A stretch of 64,000 nucleotides of DNA from JAKFWF01 sp031429105 (GCA_031429105.1 JANOYV010000108.1:53529-117528); one strand, 5' to 3'; positions 7,513 through 16,361 are shown, counted from the first letter of the stretch. The notes: generated from the sequence alone by a model not told the origin. Numbers and translations are program-made.

Positions 7513-8061
7513 ATGTCGCAGATCAAAACCAAGCCGCGTCTAGCGAGTGCTGTGAAGATCGTGCCGATCAATCTGGTGCAACTGAAGGCCCAGGCCGCTG
7601 GTGAAGTGTTGGGTGCCTACGGTTTGAGCGAGAGCGCCATCAAGGCGGCACAAAGTGGCGTCCTGGCCGGTGACTATGATGCGGTGTCGGTGCTGCATCG
7701 CAATTCCTCGGGGCGCGTTGTTGGTCGCTCGAATTTCAACATCGGCGCGACCGAACCTGGCAAGCAAGTGAACATCGTCGACCGCGAAGGCCAGAGTGCG
7801 CTGGCAGCTCTTTCGAAAAAAGCCGAAGCGCTGGTTGCCCATGATGCGCGCGCAGCACAGCGGCGTGGTTACGTGTCCGAAGCGAGGTTCGTAATCCGCG
7901 AGGGCGTTGACTACGAAGAAGCTAAACGTCGTCACGGACTTTGTGACGGCGAGCCCATCGAGTTCGATGGCGAGTCTTACGCCAAGGTGACGGTCGGGCG
8001 CGATCCCGGAACATCGTTTGACATGCAGCGCGCCCGGCGTCGCACGGGGGACGGCGCATGA
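7513..8061 (+). CDS. hypothetical protein of the transfer operon
   Basis: A 182-residue soluble protein starting 3 bases after the ATPase stop. It contains a helical first half (VLGAYGLSESAIKAAQSGV) and a conserved-looking RVVGRSNFNIGATEPGKQV strand region, then a basic C-terminus (QRARRRTGDGA). No family is recognised. The stop overlaps the next start (ATGA at 8058). Its strict position in the operon suggests a structural or DNA-processing accessory. Confidence 0.6.
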   Translation: MSQIKTKPRLASAVKIVPINLVQLKAQAAGEVLGAYGLSESAIKAAQSGVLAGDYDAVSVLHRNSSGRVVGRSNFNIGATEPGKQVNIVDREGQSALAALSKKAEALVAHDARAAQRRGYVSEARFVIREGVDYEEAKRRHGLCDGEPIEFDGESYAKVTVGRDPGTSFDMQRARRRTGDGA

Positions 8062-8327
8062 TTATTCGTGATGGCACTACCGACGACACGCGCTTTGCGG
8101 GCTTCGAGGTCGCGACATACGTGTCGGGCGATCGTTTGATCGTCGTCGTCAACCAGGCCCACGTGTGCGTGGCGCTCCTAGTCCTCACGCCATTCGACCT
8201 CGGTGCGGACAGCATGGGACTGCTTCAGACGATTGCGCGCCACAGCCTGCCGGTAGCGGTGACGCTCGGCGAAGACAAATCGAATGGGGAGCAGCAGCAT
8301 GTTGAAACCGATTCCACTTGCCCGTGA
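8058..8327 (+). CDS. small hypothetical protein of the transfer operon
   Basis: An 89-residue protein overlapping its upstream neighbour by 4 bases and the downstream peptidase gene by 29 bases. It has a beta-rich middle (FAGFEVATYVSGDRLIVVVN, then VCVALLVLTPFDLG) and a short helix. No family recognised. The overlaps indicate translational coupling within the operon. Confidence 0.55.
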   Translation: MIIRDGTTDDTRFAGFEVATYVSGDRLIVVVNQAHVCVALLVLTPFDLGADSMGLLQTIARHSLPVAVTLGEDKSNGEQQHVETDSTCP

Positions 8328-8847
8328 TCTTGTCCGTTATCAGCCCCGACCGGCAACGACATGCGGCGACATCCGTTTGCTTGATTTAAAACCGATCCTC
8401 GGTGTCGCGACCGACGGCTGTGTTCTGGCGAGCGCGGCGATGGTGCTTGGATTTTACGGGATTGCCGGGGTCACCCAACGCGGCCTCGCCGCAACCTGCG
8501 GTGTACCGTTTCCGCCGATCGGCGGCGTGCAAATCGCGACGGTGGCGAAGGCGCTACAACACTACGGTCTCGATGCTCGGACGGTTGGCGGTGTGTCGGC
8601 CGAGATGATCCGCACCTCGATCTTGGCGGGGCATCCGATCCTCGGGGGCCATGCGGTCGATGCGGCGAACGGCACTGGCCATGCCGTGGTGATCTGCGGT
8701 TGGTTCGCGTTACGCGGTCGGTCGGCGATGGTTGCCGTGGCCGATCCGAATATTGGATTTCACATGCTCGTCGATGCTGCGACCATGACTGCCAGTGCCC
8801 GCAGTGCCATTTTGTTGCGTGGACGCAGAACCGGGAGTTCGTCATGA
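8299..8847 (+). CDS. C39-like (papain-fold) cysteine peptidase of the transfer operon
   Basis: A 182-residue protein with the layout of Peptidase_C39/C39_2 domains: TDGCVLASAAMVLGFYG holds the likely nucleophile Cys41 at the start of a helix, GTGHAVVICGW holds the likely catalytic His128, and VADPNIG gives the third residue (Asp149 or Asn151). Such domains cleave leader peptides or other substrates after glycine. No ABC exporter is fused or adjacent. The start ATG 8299 has GGGGAG 8 bases upstream and is preferred over 8284. No signal peptide, so it should act in the cytoplasm, possibly processing an operon product. The enzyme call is by motif only. Confidence 0.6.
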   Translation: MLKPIPLARDLVRYQPRPATTCGDIRLLDLKPILGVATDGCVLASAAMVLGFYGIAGVTQRGLAATCGVPFPPIGGVQIATVAKALQHYGLDARTVGGVSAEMIRTSILAGHPILGGHAVDAANGTGHAVVICGWFALRGRSAMVAVADPNIGFHMLVDAATMTASARSAILLRGRRTGSSS

Positions 8848-9686
8848 GCCGCAAATTGACCGGCACCGTTGTGGCTATACCGCTGCTGGTCAGCACCATG
8901 CGCCAGGGATCGGCACCGCAGGCCGAGACACGCACGGCGGATGCAGCGTGGGCATCCGAAGCCGCATACCAAGTGCGTGGCTCGGGGCGGCGTCTTGCCG
9001 GTGTGCCAAGCGTGGCGTTGCGCCGCCTAGAGCCCGGTCGCCCTGGCAGACAGCAACACGACGCGACAACGGTATCACCATCGGTAGGTTGGAATAACGA
9101 TTTGCCGACCCTGCCAGGGCGAGGCGCCCATGACAGCCAAGAGGAACAAAAAGAACCGGCAATCAAACTCGCGATCTCGCGCAATCGCGACGGCGGTACC
9201 CATTACATTGATGTGCGATTGGTGCCGCGTGATGACGTGGTCGAAGAAGCTCTGCATCGGCACTATGTGACTGCGGTCGTGACCTATCTCGACGCGGAAA
9301 CGCGTCGCGCGTGGGAAAATAAGCGCGCAAAGCTCATCGATGAAAAGCGCGACGGCTACGGCACCGATGGCGTCAGTTATTTTCTGTCGCCGGGTTGGAT
9401 GTGGGTGACGGCAAAGCAGATCTTTCACACGACGCGCGACATGGGGCTCGAGGTGACAGTTTGCGATCTGCTACGCGGCAAACTTATTTTGTCAGACGAT
9501 CTTGACGACATCCGGGATGTCGAACGCAGTATTTTATTCAGCGTCGACAAAATCGAAATGAGTGTGTCCGTTGGCATGTCCTTCGACGACGGGGAACAGG
9601 CGATCTACGCCCCCGGTTCGAACAAAACCAAATCCAAATCGAAAGCCGATGATGACGGCACGCCACCGGACGAGTGGGGGGCATAG
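8844..9686 (+). CDS. hypothetical protein of the transfer operon
   Basis: A 280-residue protein whose ATG overlaps the peptidase stop (ATGA). The first 25 residues could be a weak export signal or membrane segment (LTGTVVAIPLLVSTM); residues 30-95 are low in complexity; residues 105-250 look folded (RDGGTHYIDVRLVPRDD, ALHRHYVTAVVTYLD, SYFLSPGWMWVTAKQIFHTT). The tail is Lys/Asp rich (KTKSKSKADDDG). No family recognised. It precedes the VirD4-like ATPase by 40 bases. Confidence 0.55.
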   Translation: MSRKLTGTVVAIPLLVSTMRQGSAPQAETRTADAAWASEAAYQVRGSGRRLAGVPSVALRRLEPGRPGRQQHDATTVSPSVGWNNDLPTLPGRGAHDSQEEQKEPAIKLAISRNRDGGTHYIDVRLVPRDDVVEEALHRHYVTAVVTYLDAETRRAWENKRAKLIDEKRDGYGTDGVSYFLSPGWMWVTAKQIFHTTRDMGLEVTVCDLLRGKLILSDDLDDIRDVERSILFSVDKIEMSVSVGMSFDDGEQAIYAPGSNKTKSKSKADDDGTPPDEWGA

Positions 9687-9726
9687 CGCGGATGCGGGTG
9701 GAGATACAAAGCGCAAGGAGAAATTT

Positions 9727-11757
9727 ATGGTGCACATGATCGCGCGTAACACGACGGGCGAGCCACGCAACGCTGATGTCGAGGCAGCGCTGGCGCGAGC
9801 GCAGTCTCGGTCTGCATTACATGACCATGGGGAACTTGCCGACGCCGTAACGCGGCGCGTGCTTGCGCGCCGCCGACTGCCTGCGACCTTGGCTGCGGCA
9901 GTCGCAAAGTCCGTGTCGATGATGTTCGAAAACGAGGCGGCCTTGATGTTGCGAGCACCGTCGTCGTTGCCTGATCGCGCGCACCGCGAAGCACTGCTGC
10001 GTGGCTTTGAGGACGAGTCCGCCAACCTCGCGCGATTTTCGAATGCGGTTGTCGTTATGCTCGGCACCTTGCTCGACGCGATCAATCTACCGACCGATGG
10101 CGCATGGGCAACGCTGTCGCTGGAAGTGCCGGCAATGACGCGCACGAGCGCTCCGGACGCGACTCTGACAGAGGTCATCGAGGCAACACTACAATTTGCA
10201 CCCGATACCACGGCGCGCGAACCGGTGTTCGTTGCTGGCTTTGCACTGGCGGGTGATGTGATGAAAAGGTTGCTGCGCGCGTCCGGCATGAGTGAGAAGG
10301 AAGCGCGTGACAAACCGCACCGATTGAAATGGCCGAGCGGCAGCGACACGCAAAAGCTGCTCGCAGAGTTTGTCGCTGGCACGGCTCTCGAGCCGATCCT
10401 GACGGCGGCGATAACACTACAGGTCACCGACGCGCATCTGTTCGAGCACATGGCTATCATCGGTGGCGCCGGGGCTGGCAAGTCACAGACCATCGAAGCG
10501 ATCATCGCACGGCATCTGGAACGCCCCGACAGCGATCGGATGGGGATGGTCGTCATCGATTCGCAAGGTGATTTGTTACAGCACATCATGCGCCATCACG
10601 CCTGTAAGGATCGGCTGATTTTTGTCGACCCGACCGACATTGCACATCCACCGGCGTTAAATTTATTCGACCTTGGCCTGAAGCGTTCGGCGGGAGCTGA
10701 CGCGCGAACTCGCGAGGCGATCCGCAACAGCGTGCTGGAATTGTACGAACTGACGCTTGGCGATTTACTGCTGTCCGATCTCTCCGCGAAAATGAAGGTA
10801 CCGTTTCGATTCTTGGCACTTTTAATGTTGGAGATTCCTGGCGCAACGCTGCAGGACTTTCGCGCGGTGCTAACCGACCTGACACCCTATCGCGATGCGG
10901 TCGTCAAACTTGGCGCAACCGGTCAGCGATTTTTCGAACGTGACTACGAAGACAAAACGTTCCGCGACACGCGCCAGCAGATCGGCTGGCGCATCGACGG
11001 CTTGCTGGTCAACACCGCGTTCGAGCGCATGTTCGCCGCGCGCGAGAGCAAGCTCGATTTGTTCACGGCGCTGAACGACGGAAAAATTATTCTATGCAAC
11101 ACGGCGAAGGAACATTTGCGCGACGAAGCGTCGAGCATTTTCGGCAAGTACATGATCGCCGCGACACTCGCTGCTATTCTCGATCGTGCGCGCATTCCAG
11201 AACACGAACGCAGACCGGCGACGCTGATCATCGACGAGGCGCACGAATATCTATCGTCGGACATCGAGATGCTGCTTCGTCAGGCTCGTAAATACCGCTG
11301 CTCGGTTCTGTTGAGCAGTCAAACAATCGGCGACATGAAGCCGACCTTTCGCGACAGTTTGATGGCCAACACGGCGATCAAACTGGCGGCGAGCATTTCG
11401 GATCGCGGTGCCGAAACTCTCGCTGCCAACATGAAAACGACGAGCGCATTTATCCACGCGCAAACCAAAACAAAAACGCATGCCCGCTTCGCAACGCACG
11501 TTCGCAACCTCACGCGCGAAGCCGTAACACTGCAAGTGCCGTTCGGCGAGCTGAACCGCGCTCCGCAATTGACCCCGCAGGAACTCGCAACGGTACTCGA
11601 ACTGAATCGCTTGGCGCTGACGGCGTCGGCCGACGACCGCCCGCGACACGACCAGTCTGGCCACGACAAGCCGCGACCTGACGCGCCAGACCGAGGCGCA
11701 CCGCGCGGCACGCGTGGTGTCCAGACCGGCGACGACACGTTCTGGGAGACCTACTGA
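9727..11757 (+). CDS. VirD4/HerA-like DNA-translocating ATPase (conjugal coupling type)
   Basis: A 676-residue ATPase with a helical N-terminal domain (1-235), then IIGGAGAGKSQT (Walker A, about 246-254), VVIDSQGDLLQ, HPPALNLFDLG (typical of TraD/HerA-like proteins), LIIDEAHEYL (Walker B, about residue 500), a helix with LLRQARKYRCSVLLSSQ, and a C-terminal disordered tail. Type IV coupling proteins pump relaxase-bound DNA. No N-terminal membrane helix is obvious, so this is the soluble HerA/TrwB-like form. The start MVHMIARN at 9727 follows AAGGAG. Decamer repeat cluster C encodes part of the tail. The stop overlaps the next start (ATGA). Confidence 0.8.
   Translation: MVHMIARNTTGEPRNADVEAALARAQSRSALHDHGELADAVTRRVLARRRLPATLAAAVAKSVSMMFENEAALMLRAPSSLPDRAHREALLRGFEDESANLARFSNAVVVMLGTLLDAINLPTDGAWATLSLEVPAMTRTSAPDATLTEVIEATLQFAPDTTAREPVFVAGFALAGDVMKRLLRASGMSEKEARDKPHRLKWPSGSDTQKLLAEFVAGTALEPILTAAITLQVTDAHLFEHMAIIGGAGAGKSQTIEAIIARHLERPDSDRMGMVVIDSQGDLLQHIMRHHACKDRLIFVDPTDIAHPPALNLFDLGLKRSAGADARTREAIRNSVLELYELTLGDLLLSDLSAKMKVPFRFLALLMLEIPGATLQDFRAVLTDLTPYRDAVVKLGATGQRFFERDYEDKTFRDTRQQIGWRIDGLLVNTAFERMFAARESKLDLFTALNDGKIILCNTAKEHLRDEASSIFGKYMIAATLAAILDRARIPEHERRPATLIIDEAHEYLSSDIEMLLRQARKYRCSVLLSSQTIGDMKPTFRDSLMANTAIKLAASISDRGAETLAANMKTTSAFIHAQTKTKTHARFATHVRNLTREAVTLQVPFGELNRAPQLTPQELATVLELNRLALTASADDRPRHDQSGHDKPRPDAPDRGAPRGTRGVQTGDDTFWETY
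11631..11680. repeat. decamer repeat cluster C (inside coding sequence)
   Basis: The reverse-orientation core CGAC occurs at 11634, 11644, 11664 and 11674, phased at 10 bp with one unit degenerate, plus extra copies at 11631 and 11649. It encodes the polar tail DDRPRHDQSGHDKPRPDAPD of the VirD4-like ATPase. Confidence 0.7.
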
Positions 11758-12128
11758 TGGCCTACATCGTTATCAAAACCATTCGGGGTCGGCGCTATAA
11801 ATATTGGCAACGCGCGTGGCGCGAGGGCAGCCGCGTGCGCACACAATGCCGGTGCCTGGGTCGCATCGATGGGGAAGAGGCGGCCACGCGCGACGGTACG
11901 AATGGTAACACGACGAAAACACGAGCGGTCGAGGCTTGGCGCAATGAGTTGAATGACGGCCTGCGTGAGGTGCGGCGGCGATTGGAGCAACAGGGCAATC
12001 ACTATATCGCCGGGCAGATCGAGGCGATCGATGCAGATCGACTGCAGCGCGGTGCGGTGCGGTGCTCAAGCGGCTGCGACAAATCGAGAAAGATTGGGAC
12101 GGCGACAGTTACTCCGGTGAACATCTAA
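11757..12128 (+). CDS. N-terminal half of ArdC-like metallopeptidase gene split by a repeat frameshift
   Basis: A 123-residue frame beginning MAYIVIKTIRGRRYKYWQRA, a short basic segment of the kind found at the start of several element proteins, then a helical region (EVRRRLEQQGNHYIAGQIEA). Up to residue 102 the sequence looks coding; after the triple GGTGC repeat at 12051-12065 the frame reads unlikely protein (VRCSSGCDKSRK). Removing one 5-bp unit would join it to the frame at 12062-13033, giving one protein of about 424 residues. The start overlaps the upstream stop. Confidence 0.6.
   Translation: MAYIVIKTIRGRRYKYWQRAWREGSRVRTQCRCLGRIDGEEAATRDGTNGNTTKTRAVEAWRNELNDGLREVRRRLEQQGNHYIAGQIEAIDADRLQRGAVRCSSGCDKSRKIGTATVTPVNI
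12051..12065 (+). repeat. pentanucleotide repeat (GGTGC)3
   Basis: Three exact copies of GGTGC in tandem lie where the reading frame of the metallopeptidase gene breaks. Loss of one copy restores a continuous frame. Confidence 0.85.
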
Positions 12129-13033
12129 CCATGACGATCGGTCGGCTGGCAGCGTTCGGTAACACGACACCGGAGGCGCGCGATACGTGGCGCACTAGTC
12201 TCGTGGAGAAGCTCGGCATCGCCGAGACATGGATGCCGAACAAAGAACTGAAAGGTGCTGTTCGCACGATCATCGACCGCGGCGAGATCGGCAGTCCCGA
12301 AAATTTCATAACGTGGCTGCAGCGGATCGATGCTGAGGTTGGCGACACAGGACAGGCGCGCAAGCACGTTCGCAGCATGATCGAATATATCCGTAACACG
12401 ACAGGCACGCATACCGACGAATCGTTGATGGCTTTTTTATTGCAGAGCGCGACAACCCGGGAGTGGCATCGACCGTGGCGCCCGGCGAATGCACAACGCA
12501 CGACACCAGTCGAGATCGACAGCAGAGTTCTTACGGCACCGGTGCGACTTGGAATTGTGGTTAAGACGCAGCCGTTCGCAGCGAACGGTGAGATGTCGCG
12601 ATCGGGCGTCAGTGTCAACGCTTACGATGGTGCTTGGTACAACCGACGGCGGGATATGATCCAAATACCCGATGCGGCGCGGTTCGAAACAAACAGTGTT
12701 GTGAGCGGGATCGAACAGTTCGAGCACGCAGTGTTGCATGAGACATGTCATGCGGCGTGGCATCCGTCGCGACTTGATCGCGATTGGCGCGCGCTGATGA
12801 TCGGTGCGGATAGTTATGCATCCGAAGAAGTCGTGACCGACATGGCAGCCTGTCTCATCGAGCGACGGCTCGGCAAGAAGTGCGTCGATCTGTGGCAGAC
12901 ACAAGCCGATTACGTACAGAGCTGGTTGCGGCGTGCGGGTTCGTCTGAAGACCTGGTGCGTGCGCGGTGTGCTGATGCGGTGAAAGTGGCCGATTATGCG
13001 ATGACCAAGATTGACGGTGAAGTCCCATTTTGA
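12062..13033 (+). CDS. ArdC-like zinc metallopeptidase (C-terminal part)
   Basis: A 323-residue frame (GTG at 12062 within the repeat, no ribosome site). The C-terminal half has the zincin motif HETCHAAWHPSRLD (HExxH near residue 229) followed by YASEEVVTDMAACLIERRL, the downstream Glu-containing helix seen in ArdC and related zinc-binding phage/plasmid peptidases. The N-terminal half is helical and unlike ArdC. Such proteins are thought to protect transferred DNA. Because the start is inside the repeat, it is probably the second part of the gene starting at 11757, expressed only if the frame is restored or by re-initiation. Confidence 0.7.
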   Translation: MLKRLRQIEKDWDGDSYSGEHLTMTIGRLAAFGNTTPEARDTWRTSLVEKLGIAETWMPNKELKGAVRTIIDRGEIGSPENFITWLQRIDAEVGDTGQARKHVRSMIEYIRNTTGTHTDESLMAFLLQSATTREWHRPWRPANAQRTTPVEIDSRVLTAPVRLGIVVKTQPFAANGEMSRSGVSVNAYDGAWYNRRRDMIQIPDAARFETNSVVSGIEQFEHAVLHETCHAAWHPSRLDRDWRALMIGADSYASEEVVTDMAACLIERRLGKKCVDLWQTQADYVQSWLRRAGSSEDLVRARCADAVKVADYAMTKIDGEVPF

Positions 13034-13096
13034 TGGGGCCATTTTAATAAGGCACGGATTCGCATCCGACACCGCGCAATGGTAGAATAAGAGCAT

Positions 13097-13318
13097 ATGA
13101 CGATGTACACATTTGAAGAAGCCAACACGCGTCTCGATCAACTCATGGCCGATGTTGATTTCGCGCACCACGTCGTGGCGCTACGCCAATTAATTGGCGA
13201 TGGCACTTCGGTTTTTGAAACCGAGTTCATGATGCGCGGCATGTTTCCGCGCGCGATGATCGCGGTGCTCGTCGAAGCACATCAGGCGAGCAAGCCCGAG
13301 CCGGTTATCGCCGCGTAA
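13097..13318 (+). CDS. small hypothetical protein
   Basis: A 73-residue helical protein (MTMYTFEEANTRLDQLMADV, then VALRQLIGDGTSVFETEFMM) located between the metallopeptidase and the replication-relaxation gene on the same strand. A weak AAGAG precedes the ATG at 13097; a second ATG at 13103 is possible. No family recognised. Its place and spacing indicate membership of the transfer operon. Confidence 0.55.
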   Translation: MTMYTFEEANTRLDQLMADVDFAHHVVALRQLIGDGTSVFETEFMMRGMFPRAMIAVLVEAHQASKPEPVIAA

Positions 13319-13338
13319 CACAACGGGCAAGAGAGACC

Positions 13339-14388
13339 ATGCCACGCGCACCAAAACCCCCAGACGAGCAGATACCGGCCACGCTGGAGACGCGATATTT
13401 TGCCGAGAACCGCAGGCGCCCACGCTTTCGCGCCGTCGAAGGTCGGCGCAGCGAAACCTCGCGTGCAGGGCAGTTCGCATTGACGCCCAAAGACCTCGAC
13501 ATCATCGCGGCGGTGGCCCGTCATCGCTTTCTCAACTCCGACCAGATCGCGCGCTTGTTCGGTGAAGGCCGCACGCGCGCACGGCTGACGGAAATCTTTC
13601 ACTCAGGTTACCTCGAGCGGCCAATTCGTCAGCGCGACTTGAAGATCAAGAACGGCGAGTTGACACCCGGATCAATCGCCGCGGTTTATGCCCTGACGAA
13701 GGAGGGTGCGCGCTTGCTCGCCGACGAACGTGGCGCGCCGGAAATCTGGCGTCGGCGCAATTGGCAGCGCGACAACACCGATGCGACGCGCATTTATATC
13801 GCGCACACGCTCGCGACAGCGAACTTGCGTATTGCACTTGATTTCGCAGCCAAAACCAGACCCGATGTAACACTACAGCACGACCTCGAGATGGCGCGCA
13901 CCATCCCGCGTGATTTTCAGACCCATCCCGGTCGCGCCTTTTCGATGTCGCCTCACATCATCCAGGACGGCACCCGCATCGATCTTGCAGTCGACTGCGA
14001 TGCAGCATTCGCGCTCGACGACACGACTGCGCGTCGCAAAGGTCATTACCTCTGTGAAATTGACATGGGCACCATGCCGATCGAACGCAGTAAGCGTGAT
14101 GGCTCGCTATCGTTCAAGGGCACCAGCATCATGCGTAAGGTGGTCGCCTACGAACGCGCCCATGAAACTGGGCTGCACAAGACGTTGTTCGGCTGGCCTG
14201 GATTTCGCGTGCTGATCATTACCACGTCCCCAACGCACGCCAAGAACATGGCGGCAGCGATTACAAAGCTCAACGGTGGCAAGGGCTCGCGCCTGTTTTT
14301 GATCGGCGATGCGACGGCGACCGATGGCAACATTCTTGAGCATGCGTTCATGGACTGTTGGGAAAACCCGATCACGCTTCTGGCGTAG
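13339..14388 (+). CDS. replication-relaxation family protein (Replic_Relax, mobilization)
   Basis: A 349-residue protein with the Replic_Relax layout: LTPKDLDIIAAVARHRFLNS followed by DQIARLFGEGRTRARLTEIF, a winged helix for DNA binding, GYLERPI, YALTKEGARLLA, then a C-terminal domain with HTLATANLRIAL and the EIDMGTMPIERS box. Members of this family are implicated in rolling-circle initiation or nicking by mobilizable elements. It is the last gene of the plus-strand operon and converges with the leftward cluster 6 bases away. A broken second copy lies at 28153. Confidence 0.85.
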   Translation: MPRAPKPPDEQIPATLETRYFAENRRRPRFRAVEGRRSETSRAGQFALTPKDLDIIAAVARHRFLNSDQIARLFGEGRTRARLTEIFHSGYLERPIRQRDLKIKNGELTPGSIAAVYALTKEGARLLADERGAPEIWRRRNWQRDNTDATRIYIAHTLATANLRIALDFAAKTRPDVTLQHDLEMARTIPRDFQTHPGRAFSMSPHIIQDGTRIDLAVDCDAAFALDDTTARRKGHYLCEIDMGTMPIERSKRDGSLSFKGTSIMRKVVAYERAHETGLHKTLFGWPGFRVLIITTSPTHAKNMAAAITKLNGGKGSRLFLIGDATATDGNILEHAFMDCWENPITLLA

Positions 14389-14394
14389 GCGGAC

Positions 14395-15414
14395 TCAGAC
14401 GGTCGGCACCGGCGACAGATGTGCGCTCTGCACAAGACCCTGGGGCTGGTGTTGCGGCAGCACGGCCACAGTCGACCAGCCGGTGGCCCCCTCGGCCAGC
14501 AGCACCACCTTCGTGCTCCTCCGCAGCAAGCGGTCCTGGCCGGCGACGCGGATCACGGTGTCTCTATTGGCGACGCGAAGCTCAATTAGCGTTTCGAGGC
14601 CGAACACACTCGGGTTCAAGCGATAGAAGTGCAGGTCTAGGCCATAGTTGTTGACATATTTACTGCGCCAGCTACCGAGCTTGAGATGATCGAGAAACAC
14701 CGCCTGGGTGGAGCTGTTGGAGTAGATAGGCGTAGTGTCATCGACAACGACATCGAGAGCGCCGCCGACGATGCCAACGTGTCCCGTTCTGTGGGCGGTC
14801 GGCGACATGATGATGTCCCCAGCGACAGGCTGGCCCTGCGGTGGGCCGTGCTTGGCAGCCAGCACGGTATTCATATTGACGGTCGACAGACCGCCGCCGA
14901 CTGGCTGCTGCAAGGCGAGAGATGCAATCCGGTTGACCGCCCAAGCACAGGCCAAATTGCCGCTTTCCGTTCCTGGCGCATGCGCCGACGACATGTTGGA
15001 AAGTGCAGCCATGGCCCAATGCATCAGCATGGCATTGACCGATCCGGTACCGGTATATGCAGGGGCTGAGGCCCTCGCATGAGTTATCCAGTCCGCTTCT
15101 GTTATTGCGGAGGTTTCAGCCACGACTTCGCTGTTTGAAGCAGGCACTGGCCGCAAAGCGGAGATCACCGCGGCCGGAAGCGTTTTGGGAAACTCGGACA
15201 GCACCGTATCGAGAGCGAGCACGTCGATGCTGCCGTCCCGTGTGACGCGCACGAGGAGTTCGCCGGCACTGTCGCCATCATCCTCTCGCAACCGGACGAA
15301 CTGTTGCCCCTCGTGCTCGGTAATGGCCTTGATCGTGTAGGTCGTGCCCGGGTAGCGCGACCGGCGGCTCTCCAGGTAGGGCGCCAGACCGGCAATGGCA
15401 GTCAGATTAGTCAT
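14395..15414 (-). CDS. NlpC/P60 or CHAP-like cysteine peptidase/amidase
   Basis: A 339-residue protein. After a beta-rich N-terminal 90 residues (SH3-like, FVRLREDDGDSAGELLVRVT) comes a segment with NLACAWAVNRIA (probable nucleophile Cys156 at a helix start) and, 56 residues later, RTGHVGIVGG (probable His212), preceded by QPVAGDIIMS. This Cys-then-GHVGIV pattern is that of NlpC/P60 and CHAP enzymes, which cut peptidoglycan peptides. The C-terminus is another beta-rich region (VVLLAEGATGWSTVAVLP). No signal peptide is seen. GAGGTGG precedes the start. It is the last gene of a four-gene leftward cluster. Confidence 0.65.
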   Translation of the reverse strand: MTNLTAIAGLAPYLESRRSRYPGTTYTIKAITEHEGQQFVRLREDDGDSAGELLVRVTRDGSIDVLALDTVLSEFPKTLPAAVISALRPVPASNSEVVAETSAITEADWITHARASAPAYTGTGSVNAMLMHWAMAALSNMSSAHAPGTESGNLACAWAVNRIASLALQQPVGGGLSTVNMNTVLAAKHGPPQGQPVAGDIIMSPTAHRTGHVGIVGGALDVVVDDTTPIYSNSSTQAVFLDHLKLGSWRSKYVNNYGLDLHFYRLNPSVFGLETLIELRVANRDTVIRVAGQDRLLRRSTKVVLLAEGATGWSTVAVLPQHQPQGLVQSAHLSPVPTV

Positions 15415-15465
15415 TGTGCCACCTCAGTGCTACGGCTCGAGTTGTTTAGACCCCACCGCCCCGGA

Positions 15466-16359
15466 TCAGGACATGGCAATCGGGGCCAGAAGCGTTGGTT
15501 GAACGAAGCCGTTCGCCGCCCCGTGTGTAATCTCGACCCAGCCGCCTTGAGTCGAAATAACCGTGACGATCGCGCCTCTGCGTAGAAGAACGGTCGGGGC
15601 GCTCAAGCTAGGCTCGGCATACAACGGCCCATCTCGCACGACCCGGCGCTGCTCAGGCGTCGGCTGCCGATCGAACCAAGCAAGCGCTTCTTCTATATTG
15701 CCCTGCCGACCAAGAAGGGCTCCCAGTTTCTTGAAGCCGCTGCCAGCCAGCATGGCAGGCAGTTCCTGATCACGCGCGTAGGCTTCGACAAGCGCATCGT
15801 GGCTCGGCCTGTTGGCATTGTAGGCGCTGGACCCGAAGTAGCCATGGATGATGCCCGCGACTAGCTTGGCCGTCCGGGTGATGTTGCCGTTGAAGGGCGG
15901 CAGCTCGAACAAGTGCGCATAGAGGCGGACGCCGGGCATCATCCGCTTGTTCTTGATCTGGCCGATGTAGAGCGCATAGTGAAACAAGTTACGCTCGATA
16001 GACATTGGGCTGTCCCACGCTGGTGACGACGGGCCATTCCAGTCCATTATATTGCTGGGCAGCGGCAGGACGCCCTTCTCACCTTCGTCATGATCGCGTC
16101 CGGCGAGACTGGCCTCGCAATTGAAGACCAGCCAGTATTCTAGGCGCGTTATGGGGCGGATGGATCGCCCATGCTCCTTCGCGAGTTCATGATTGACAAA
16201 GTCTAGCAGCCGCGACAGCTCCTGGCTGTTGCGCTCGAGGAAGGTACGCTTGTTGATGATCCCGTCCTCGATCCGCATCGTCTCAATGAATGCGGCCACC
16301 TCGGCCGCCGAGGGCGGGAGGCTGACGACGAGCCGCATCAGTGAGCGCAGGCCGAACAT
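15466..16359 (-). CDS. SH3b-domain protein of the envelope cluster
   Basis: A 297-residue protein. The last 60 residues form a bacterial SH3 domain (DGPLYAEPSLSAPTVLLRRG, then IVTVISTQGGWVEITHG), a fold that binds peptidoglycan. The N-terminal 220 residues are helical (AFIETMRIEDGIINKRTF, HYALYIGQIKNKRMMPG, AGIIHGYFGSSAYNANRP) and match no family I know; a lysozyme-like role is conceivable but unproven. No signal peptide. It starts 2 bases after the stop of the upstream lipoprotein gene, so it is in the same operon. Confidence 0.55.
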   Translation of the reverse strand: MFGLRSLMRLVVSLPPSAAEVAAFIETMRIEDGIINKRTFLERNSQELSRLLDFVNHELAKEHGRSIRPITRLEYWLVFNCEASLAGRDHDEGEKGVLPLPSNIMDWNGPSSPAWDSPMSIERNLFHYALYIGQIKNKRMMPGVRLYAHLFELPPFNGNITRTAKLVAGIIHGYFGSSAYNANRPSHDALVEAYARDQELPAMLAGSGFKKLGALLGRQGNIEEALAWFDRQPTPEQRRVVRDGPLYAEPSLSAPTVLLRRGAIVTVISTQGGWVEITHGAANGFVQPTLLAPIAMS

Positions 16360-16361
16360 GA

